DNA from: Syntrophorhabdaceae bacterium
GTDB lineage: Bacteria > Desulfobacterota > Syntrophorhabdia > Syntrophorhabdales > Syntrophorhabdaceae
NCBI GenBank assembly: GCA_026416315.1
Contig: JAOAFK010000097.1
Span: 1-11,645 of the forward strand
Direction: 5' to 3'
DNA: 11,645 nucleotides
The notes beneath the pieces are model-generated. The model had not been told where the DNA came from and ran no database searches. It saw only the letters and a list, made by a program, of their open reading frames with translations. The translations under genes were made by a program, and so were the position numbers. The stretch's first letter is position 1; each line of letters begins with the position of its first letter. Positions 1 through 5,877 of the stretch are shown here, one piece after another.

Positions 1-639
1 ATCTTTTAGGGCTTCATCATCAAAACGCCATAAGGCTATTCTGTCTTGCTCATATGAGAGGTCTAAAATTTTTATACATGCCTCTTTCAAGCCGAGCCTT
101 CCTAAACCATAGGACCAGCCACCGCCTATGTTTTCTATGCCAGAATTGAGAACCCATAGGGCATCTATTAGTAATTTTTTTATTTCATCTTCGTTTTCAT
201 CGGTTAAAAAATAGTTGAAATTGAGATTTAGCTTGAGTCCTTGTGGTGCTATCTCATCGTTAAATAATGCACCTTCCTTTACGGCACCGTATTTTCTATC
301 TATGGCATTACCTGGTCTTATATACAGGCCATTGACGGGAATGAAAGAAGTCTCACACCAAAGGGATGACACACCAATAGGTGTTTTTTCGTCATTATTT
401 TCTTTATATTTACCTATTTTTTCAGCAATAGCTGAGCCATTTTTTAACCTGCCTATGCACCTACGCATGAGGCTTGACCATACATATCCGTTTATGTGGA
501 TGTTTTCGCCATCGAAGGTCTTTTCAATGGTAGAATCAGAAAATATATCGCTGTAACCAGATTTGAGTAAAAGGGGCGTTTTGAAATAGAGTTTAGCCGA
601 GCCTTTTATAACCTTTTTGGATTGTATTATATCAGCCAT
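1..639 (-). CDS. Csm3-like Cas7-group RAMP protein of a type III CRISPR complex (3' end outside window)
   Basis: This reading frame is open from the ATG at 639 to base 1 (213 residues) and continues beyond the window. It shows the Cas7/Csm3 RAMP pattern in order: an N-terminal strand with 'LYFKTPLLLKSG' (about residues 17-28), a 'GYVWSSLMRRCIGRL' helix (about 51-65) where Csm3 proteins have their IPGSSLKGKIR-like segment, an 'RPGNAIDRKYGAVKEGALF' segment (about 108-126) matching the usual vDR..g.a..g.LF block, and a glycine-rich loop 'IGGGWSYGLGRL' (about 172-183). Csm3/Cas7 subunits form the backbone that coats crRNA, and many cleave target RNA with a conserved Asp; the acidic residues at 'SDIFSDSTIEKTFDG' are candidates, but I cannot assign the catalytic one. 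An AAGGAG ribosome binding site lies 10 bases upstream. The start overlaps the shifted-frame end of the preceding RAMP gene (TGA at 634-632), so the two are probably translationally coupled. Confidence 0.85.
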   Translation of the reverse strand, partial: MADIIQSKKVIKGSAKLYFKTPLLLKSGYSDIFSDSTIEKTFDGENIHINGYVWSSLMRRCIGRLKNGSAIAEKIGKYKENNDEKTPIGVSSLWCETSFIPVNGLYIRPGNAIDRKYGAVKEGALFNDEIAPQGLKLNLNFNYFLTDENEDEIKKLLIDALWVLNSGIENIGGGWSYGLGRLGLKEACIKILDLSYEQDRIALWRFDDEALKD

Positions 640-2577
640 TATTTGTCATCTCCTTTTCAGGGACAATTTTCTTGCGTTGATGGGTGAATATCTCATCAAG
701 GAGAAAGTCTATATATGCCCTCAATGTATTGCCTGACTTATCCTTTTCACAGTATTGAACGATTGTGTTGTATAATTCAACAAGACCTGTCTTACTTTTT
801 TTTCATATTTCTCCATTCTTTCTTTTGCAAGCCTATTTATATCGCCTATCTTTCTATGCCTATTTAAAAATTCTTTTAAGAACCCTGCCTGTGATGGTGT
901 CATGTCTTTTAGCTCTTCAAGGATATCCTTTGAGAGTTCAAATCTTTGTCTTTCAATAGGTTTTACCCTGTAGCGCTCTAATGTCTTTTCTTTTTCATAT
1001 AAAAGATTTTGTCCGAATCCCATCCATGATTTAAGGGCATCTTTCTCAAAAACACTGTATGTATTGAATAGAATTGAACCAGGTTTTATAGTGATATTAG
1101 GTCTTCTTGGCCTTTTTAATGTCGTGTTATATGCCTTTTCTGTTTTTATGGTAATTATGTTCGCATCTTTGAGGACAATTCTTTCACCCTGTTTTTCATA
1201 AGGACATCTTTTAAGATTTAAAAATTCAGGTGAGAAAGGGATTGACTTGTAAACAAGCCAGGGGCCTATTCTTTGTTCTGTGGTATCTATATTATCTTTC
1301 CATTCCACATGGAATAGTGCTCCGTTTATTATGGGCTTGATATTTTTTAAAATATATAGAGCCCTTTTCAAAAAATCATTAAATTTTTCATATGGGTTTA
1401 TCTTTATAGTCCCGCTAAAACATGTGCCTCTTTTTATAAATTCTTGGACAAAAAGCCCTCTCTCTTTTCCTGTGGCAAAATTACCTTCTACCTGGTTTCT
1501 TATCCTTCTTTCTGTATCTATTTTAAATGCCTTGAGGGGTTTAATGGATGTTACAAAAAAGTCCTGAGATAGTGTTTTTGTCTTTGTTTTGAAGAAGTTT
1601 TCCCGATCCTCCACATCCTTTTCTTCATAGGTGAGGTCTAAATTTAAGGTATCTTGGACAATGTCTTCTTCGTTTTTCAGAGTTGTCATAGCAGGGGGAT
1701 AACAAATTACGGTATCACCATTTTCTTTTATTGATGGGTATAGGTAAGAAAATTTTAGTTGTTCTAATTCTTCAATGGTTGGCCATGTGCGGAATAGATC
1801 AAAATATGTTTTTGAAAACCAGGCCTTTAGCTGATGGTCTGTTATAATCCTTCTTGAAGGTAAAAACTGTGTGCTTCCAGGCTCAACGGGTTTATTTCTA
1901 AGATGCACAAGATTTGTAATGGTATAAGTAATGTTTGAAGGGATATATTCATCGCCTATTTCTTGAAATGTTAATACTTCAGGTTCATCCCAGTTTATGG
2001 TAATACTGCCCCTTCCATAACCACGAGATCGTGATTGACCAAAGCCACTTAGAAGCGATACAGCGGCATTTATGAGCTCTTTTGCATCGTTTAAGCCTTT
2101 TTCATCTTGAAAATAGCCAAGATATAAATCTGCATGTAAGGTTAAGCCTTCAAGATAGGCCATCTCCTGGAATACAAGCATATGCTCTTCCACTGTCCTT
2201 ATTTTATCGTCTATGGCAATCCTCGGTTTTACCTCGAATCTTGAGAAACTCCATTTTTTCTTTGAATTCTCATCAAGGGTGAGGTCTGTTAAAAAAAGCC
2301 TTGATGGGATCTGCCTTGTCTTGCCTTTTGGGTTATCTCCAAAAATCTCTGTTATAAAGTCTTCTTTTTGTGAACCATTGATGTTTAAGAACCATTCTGC
2401 TGCCATTCTCAAATCACCATGGAGCTGCGTATCAGGATACACAGGATAACCGTCGGAATCCTTAAGATGGGGATAGAAACCAAATGGCCCTTTTTCACCA
2501 CCAGATGTATACCAGTAACCATGGGCATTAGTAATAAGTTTTGCCCTTTGAAGATAAATTGTTCCTCTTGCATCCAT
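632..2577 (-). CDS. Large double-RAMP (Csx10-like) type III CRISPR protein; frame interrupted at an A8 run
   Basis: The ATG at 2577 lies 3 bases after the cas10 stop, with GAGG as ribosome binding site. The first RAMP unit covers about residues 1-195: 'YPVYPDTQLHGDLRMAA' (44-60), 'KPRIAIDDKIRTVEEHML' (117-134) and a glycine-rich loop 'SGFGQSRSRGYGRG' (177-190). A second unit follows at about 343-430, with 'RNQVEGNFATG' and 'RGTCFSGTI'. This size and tandem layout fits the Csx10/fused-RAMP group of III-D-like complexes better than single-domain Csm or Cmr subunits, but the subtype is uncertain. Read without a shift, the protein is 618 residues and stops at 721. At the A8 run (bases 796-803) a -1 shift gives a clean 54-residue extension ('TGLVELYNTIVQYCEKDK' onward), ending at TGA 634-632 and overlapping the next gene by 8 bases, for 648 residues in total. 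I take the extended form as the likely product or ancestral frame. A sequencing error, slippage or a real mutation could each explain the break. Confidence 0.78.
796..803 (-). other. A8 homopolymer at -1 frame change (possible slippery site)
   Basis: On the coding strand the frame reads GAA AAA AAA GTA. The A AAA AAA heptamer is a legitimate -1 slippery sequence, and runs of eight or more A also favour RNA polymerase slippage. One extra A, or a -1 slip, moves reading into a frame that is open for 54 more codons and ends overlapping the next start codon. The unshifted frame stops after only 24 further codons. Confidence 0.6.
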
Positions 2578-2580
2578 TTT

Positions 2581-4164
2581 TTATCCCTCGAGTAAGGTTA
2601 GAAGTTCAAATAGTGTTACGAGTCTTTTTGTGTTTAATCTCCCATCATTGTCCCTTAAATTTTCATCCCTTAACAGTTTTGAAATGACACTGTCCTTTTT
2701 TCCTGCTTCGGGCATCCTGAAAAGCCATTTTTCGAGCATATCTGCATTGTTATTGAACTCTATAATCTTTTCCACAATCTGATGCAGGTGTGACCCTGAT
2801 ATGTTTTTATATTTACTGCAGAGGTTCAGGAAATCATTAAAGGAAAGATAACCATTGAATGGCTCTTCAATGAGTAGGGGCCTTTCTGCCTTGAGTATTT
2901 TTTCTGATTGAGATTCTTCATCTGCAGCCAGGATACGCCAGTTCACACTGTTTCCAGTTCTATCTGTTTTTTTCTTTGCTTCACCCATTAGCTCCTCAGC
3001 TATGGCATGGATTCTTGCGAAGGGGGTGTGGATAGGTGTAACGACAAAAGAGCCTCCAAAAGATATTCTTTTTATACCTTTTTCCATAAGTTTTTTATCC
3101 TGGCCAGTCTCTTTAATTTTTCTCTCAAGCCATTCTTTTGTAAGGGCAATGTTATATTTGCCAGCTTCTTTTAACTTTTCATTCATTGTATTTGAAAGGG
3201 TCTCTACAAAGGAAAGGATGTATTTATCTGGCATGACAATACAGAGATCATCTCCTCCTGCAACAATGAGTCTGAAAGGTATGTAGGTGTTCTTGTTTTT
3301 ATCCTTTTCAATCCATTCTGATTCAGGAAAAACACGGATGAGAGCCGAAGATATGGCATCTATAAAGAGTTCTTTGAGGCTATTTAAGGTATTGAGAATC
3401 ATTTCTTCATCTTGCATAAGCCACAGGGGTAACATATCACCCATATTGTTTATATCTGATATCCATACAGCTATGCGTTTACCTTTCTCTTCGCTTCCGT
3501 TATTATGGGAGAAAAGGTCTTCCATGTTCAGAGGGATTTCAGGCAGTCTTTTTGTGGATATCTGTTCCATATATCTTTTGTAAATTCTGTTTATGCCAGT
3601 GAGGGTTCCATCCCCTTTTCCTTTTAAGCCTGTAAGGTCTATTTTTGCCATCTGTCTTGCATTAAAGCAAATTCTGCATAAATGGGTATTATCAGCCCCA
3701 TAAAGCCCTTTTTCAACTGGATATTCCTCACATTCTTCACATAACATAAGATTTGGATTGTATGTGATGCCATAACCTCTAAATACCCTTTTAATTTCGC
3801 TTAGTTCATTTGTAATGCCCGGGTATGTACTTCCGTTTAACTCTTTCTTCTCTCTGGCATCTTTAAAAGATTCAGCAGGCACAATAGAAGACACCTGATA
3901 CTCAAGCATAGGAAGTGTAGTGGATATCAATTTTTCTATTTTTGACCTTACATTTTTTGCATGATCCATGTCATTAAAACGAACGGTGAATTTTCCTCCT
4001 GCTGCAAGTAAAATAAGCCCATCATTTTCCTCAGCAAGTTTCTTCATCTGAATCTCATTTAATTCAGAAAGGATATGGCTTATGCCAGAGATGGACCATA
4101 GTCTATCGTGGCGCAAAATAGCCTTCTGGATGCCAGCATATTGTAATGACAGATAATAAAACAC
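2581..4164 (-). CDS. cas10: Cas10 family protein (Cmr2-like, HD-less), predicted cyclic oligoadenylate synthase
   Basis: The protein has 527 residues and a GTG start at 4164, with a GGGGGG ribosome binding site 10 bases upstream. The N-terminus begins directly in the first palm domain: 'LSLQYAGIQKAILRHDRLWS' followed by 'SGISHILSEL' resembles the Cmr2 segment around VQ.fI....r.rdL..gS..lS.L, and 'LLAAGGKF' (52-59) is the degenerate palm-1 turn. A zinc-binding region follows, with CEEC at 142-145 and CRIC at 163-166. The second palm starts at 'IAVWISDINNMGDM' (231-244) and carries the catalytic GGDD at 303-306 ('LIVAGGDDLCIV'). The helical end (about 430-527) fits the Cas10 D4 domain. There is no N-terminal HD nuclease domain, so single-stranded DNA cleavage is not expected, while cyclic nucleotide synthesis should be. 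It is the first gene of an operon with two RAMP genes. It is short compared with canonical Csm1/Cmr2 (usually above 700 residues). The family call is firm; the subtype (III-D-like or other) is not. Confidence 0.93.
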   Translation of the reverse strand: MFYYLSLQYAGIQKAILRHDRLWSISGISHILSELNEIQMKKLAEENDGLILLAAGGKFTVRFNDMDHAKNVRSKIEKLISTTLPMLEYQVSSIVPAESFKDAREKKELNGSTYPGITNELSEIKRVFRGYGITYNPNLMLCEECEEYPVEKGLYGADNTHLCRICFNARQMAKIDLTGLKGKGDGTLTGINRIYKRYMEQISTKRLPEIPLNMEDLFSHNNGSEEKGKRIAVWISDINNMGDMLPLWLMQDEEMILNTLNSLKELFIDAISSALIRVFPESEWIEKDKNKNTYIPFRLIVAGGDDLCIVMPDKYILSFVETLSNTMNEKLKEAGKYNIALTKEWLERKIKETGQDKKLMEKGIKRISFGGSFVVTPIHTPFARIHAIAEELMGEAKKKTDRTGNSVNWRILAADEESQSEKILKAERPLLIEEPFNGYLSFNDFLNLCSKYKNISGSHLHQIVEKIIEFNNNADMLEKWLFRMPEAGKKDSVISKLLRDENLRDNDGRLNTKRLVTLFELLTLLEG

Positions 4165-4216
4165 TTAAAAAAAACCCCCCATTTTTCATTGGATTAATAT
4201 GATGTTTTCATTTTTT

Positions 4217-4241
4217 ACTATAGTGTATTTTTTTTTGTCAA
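4217..4241 (-). promoter_or_regulatory. Candidate promoter of the cas10 operon
   Basis: A perfect TTGACA (4241-4236) is followed by TATAGT (4222-4217), immediately after the T-run of the upstream terminator. The 13-base spacer is shorter than the usual 16-18. An alternative -35, TTCTTG at 4244-4239, gives a 16-base spacer but a weak match. Position between a terminator and the first cas gene supports a promoter here; the exact elements are uncertain. Confidence 0.4.
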
Positions 4242-4242
4242 G

Positions 4243-4269
4243 AAAAAGCAGGGCTAAAATAGCCCTGCT
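4243..4269 (-). terminator. Rho-independent terminator of the TraT-like lipoprotein gene
   Basis: A perfect 10-base-pair stem AGCAGGGCTA/TAGCCCTGCT (4269-4260 and 4256-4247 on the coding strand) with a TTT loop is followed by a T-run (4246-4243, then CTT). The stem starts inside the last codons, and the TAG stop codon (4256-4254) is the first triplet of its 3' arm. It separates the lipoprotein unit from the cas10 operon. Confidence 0.9.
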
Positions 4270-4979
4270 ATCTGGTCAGCGAGCTTTGCCGTAATCTCCG
4301 TTATGGCTTCTTCGAGGTTGATGTTTGTGCGGGTTGCCTCAACTGTGAGTTTTGTCCTGTATGTCTGGAAATCACTCAAAACCTCCCTTTCGGTTGTTAA
4401 GGTTGTGGATGTTCCTTGAGATGCTTCAGTTTTTATTTTTCCTCTAACACCCCCAATAACACGTTCCTGTATCTGCAAGTCTACAGAACCAGAATAAGAT
4501 TCTAACTTCACAAGAGCCCCTGTTACAGCCCCCACTACATTACCTACAATGGACCCTGCTGCAGCACCAAGCCATGAATCTCTTGATGAACCAGGGATGA
4601 GGGCTCCTGCCACACCGCCTATTGCCGCACCCACACGACCAGCCTCTTCACCCATAGAGGAAAGCTTGTTATATATGAGGGATGTAATATTCGCATGGAT
4701 TATCCAATTTGCCTTAGTAGGGTTGTCAACAATAGTAAGGCCCTTCTTTATAAGCCTGTCTCTAAGAACAGTATCAAGAGGGATATTCTGGACATCAGAG
4801 GTGTTTGTGACCTTTGGGTAGACCGTACGTTCCATTGCAGCGAGATTTAAAAAAATAGGCTCTGATAAAGTGACTTTGGTCTTAAGGGATGCATGGTCCA
4901 CCATCTTTGCAGTAGATGCACATCCTGCAAATAAAAAGCCGACTATGATGTAAATAAATAAAGATTTAAAAAACCTCAT
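4254..4979 (-). CDS. TraT-like outer-membrane lipoprotein
   Basis: The ATG at 4979 is preceded by a perfect AGGAGG at 5 bases. An in-frame GTG at 4985 overlaps that ribosome binding site, so ATG is the better start (241 residues). The N-terminus is a lipoprotein signal peptide with lipobox LFAGC and acceptor Cys20. The mature part follows the TraT family throughout: 'MERTVYPKVTNTSD' early on, two glycine/alanine-rich hydrophobic stretches in the middle ('GRVGAAIGGVAGALIPG' and 'WLGAAAGSIVGNVVGAV'), 'DLQIQERV' and a terminal 'ANIT/EEAITEITAKLADQIA' pattern. TraT is a surface-exclusion and complement-resistance lipoprotein best known from conjugative plasmids; chromosomal homologues of unknown role occur in other Gram-negative bacteria. 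No conjugation gene is nearby. Its position between the protease-sigma operon and the cas10 operon may be chance, or it may be a target of the sigma factor (inference only). Confidence 0.9.
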   Translation of the reverse strand: MRFFKSLFIYIIVGFLFAGCASTAKMVDHASLKTKVTLSEPIFLNLAAMERTVYPKVTNTSDVQNIPLDTVLRDRLIKKGLTIVDNPTKANWIIHANITSLIYNKLSSMGEEAGRVGAAIGGVAGALIPGSSRDSWLGAAAGSIVGNVVGAVTGALVKLESYSGSVDLQIQERVIGGVRGKIKTEASQGTSTTLTTEREVLSDFQTYRTKLTVEATRTNINLEEAITEITAKLADQIAGLF

Positions 4980-4984
4980 ATACA

Positions 4985-5065
4985 CCTCCTGAAAAAGTTA
5001 TATATGTGTTCATGTTCAACATTTGGTAACCCTTATCTTTCATCACAGATATATATAACTTTCAG
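4985..5065 (-). repeat. Inverted repeat abutting the ribosome binding site of the TraT-like gene
   Basis: The arms lie at 5065-5049 (CTGAAAGTTATATATAT on the coding strand) and 5005-4989 (ATATATAACTTTTTCAG), enclosing a 43-base loop that holds the palindrome ATGTTGAACAT (5022-5012). The downstream arm ends in CAG and overlaps the AGGAGG by two bases. In RNA, the pairing would place the Shine-Dalgarno sequence at the base of the stem, and in DNA the palindrome could be an operator. The stem is mostly A-U, so its stability is modest. Confidence 0.4.
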
Positions 5066-5135
5066 GAAGAGAAAATTCTTTCAAAGAAAATGCGATTAAT
5101 TTTTAAAATTTGGAATGTGAAAAAAGTCTATGAGA

Positions 5136-5585
5136 TTAAAGAAGATTGAATTGCTTTAAAATTCTTGCCACATCAGTATCTGTTTTTGAGAGTTCTCTTA
5201 AGGCATATATAAGGTCTTTTAATCTACCCTCTTTTTCTATCTCTGAAATGGCTTCTTCTTTTGCCTTTTTGATAATTGTTCTTCTGTCCCAGAAGGCAAA
5301 ACCGATAGTTACAGCTGTTAAGGCTGTAAATATACTACAGATAATCCATAAAAAGGTTGTTAATTGGTCAATTCTCTTGTCTATCTGTTCAAATCTCTTG
5401 TCTATCTGTTCAAATCTCTTGTCTATCTGTTCAAATCTCTTGTCTATTTCTTCCATTTTTATTTTAAGAGTCAGTAAAAGCTCCCTGTCTTTTTGTGTAA
5501 AACCATCGGCACAGAAAACATGAATTGGGAGGGAAAAAAGAAAAATTGTAATTATTACAATTAGTTTTCGTGGGAGAGACTTCAT
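5136..5585 (-). CDS. Exported coiled-coil protein with one transmembrane segment (function unknown)
   Basis: The protein has 149 residues. The N-terminal 26 residues form a signal peptide ('LIVIITIFLFSLPIHVFCA', likely cleavage after FCA). Next comes an exact heptad coiled coil, IDKRFEQ repeated three times and then IDKRIDQ (about 47-74), a transmembrane helix at about 77-98 ('FLWIICSIFTALTAVTIGFAF') and a charged tail with 'RRTIIKKAKEEAISEIEKEG'. The coiled coil would be outside the inner membrane and the charged tail in the cytoplasm. Small proteins of this design are often annotated as hypothetical; I do not recognise a family function. There is no Shine-Dalgarno sequence, and a strong promoter lies directly upstream, suggesting a leaderless or near-leaderless message. 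The TraT-like gene follows after 156 bases. Confidence 0.8.
   Translation of the reverse strand: MKSLPRKLIVIITIFLFSLPIHVFCADGFTQKDRELLLTLKIKMEEIDKRFEQIDKRFEQIDKRFEQIDKRIDQLTTFLWIICSIFTALTAVTIGFAFWDRRTIIKKAKEEAISEIEKEGRLKDLIYALRELSKTDTDVARILKQFNLL
5373..5449 (-). repeat. 21-bp tandem repeat encoding the IDKRFEQ heptads
   Basis: Three identical 21-base units (5373-5393, 5394-5414, 5415-5435) and a partial fourth (5436-5449) lie inside the coiled-coil gene. Perfect nucleotide identity means recent expansion; copy number can change in steps of one heptad without breaking the frame. Confidence 0.9.
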
Positions 5586-5593
5586 TTTAATTG

Positions 5594-5623
5594 ATTATAA
5601 AATACTTATTTTATGTGCGTCAA
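5594..5623 (-). promoter_or_regulatory. Sigma-70-type promoter of the coiled-coil gene
   Basis: TTGACG (5623-5618) and a perfect TATAAT (5599-5594) are separated by 18 bases. The predicted start of transcription (about 5588-5586) nearly coincides with the ATG at 5585, which agrees with the missing ribosome binding site. Confidence 0.7.
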
Positions 5624-5639
5624 CTAAAATAAATTAACA

Positions 5640-5877
5640 GTATAAAGGTGGACTGAAGGCTGAAGGGAGATCTTTTAAACCTTAATATTTTCATTCTGTT
5701 CTTATCTTCCGAATTATAAGCTATTTTCAACATGATTTCGTTGCCCCTGGATATACCAGGGAAAAAAGTCGTAACCCTTCCGAATCGGAAGCCATTTTCG
5801 ACAAAACAGGTATCTTTGCTGCCTTTAATGATATTATCAATTAAAAAAAAGATTTTGAAGGGAAATTTCACCCATTA
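5640..5877. repeat. Structured intergenic region with palindromes and a degenerate direct repeat
   Basis: About 290 bases separate the CARF-Lon stop from the coiled-coil gene. The stretch holds the hairpin CCCTGG-ATATA-CCAGGG (5745-5761), the palindrome CTTCCGAATCGGAAG (5777-5791), and two related segments beginning CTTCCGAAT (5706-5732 and 5777-5803, 22 of 27 bases identical, 71 bases apart). Neither hairpin is followed by a T-run on the minus strand, so I do not call a terminator. An 83-codon frame starts with GTG at 5871, but it has no ribosome binding site, a translation full of structural repeats and no recognisable domain; I do not treat it as a gene. The region may be a dispersed repeat, a structured RNA or the remains of a mobile element. 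Confidence 0.5.

Noticed and set aside
4980..4985. GTG start at 4985 for the TraT-like protein
   Set aside because: The codon overlaps the AGGAGG ribosome binding site that serves the ATG at 4979.
5373..5449. Possible CRISPR array
   Set aside because: The units are directly adjacent 21-mers without spacers and encode in-frame heptads.
5745..5761. Hairpin as terminator of the CARF-Lon operon
   Set aside because: On the minus strand it is followed by GGCAACG, not by a T-run.
5620..5871. 83-codon minus-strand frame after the CARF-Lon gene
   Set aside because: It has a GTG start without a ribosome binding site and no recognisable domain, and it coincides with palindromes and degenerate repeats; more likely non-coding.
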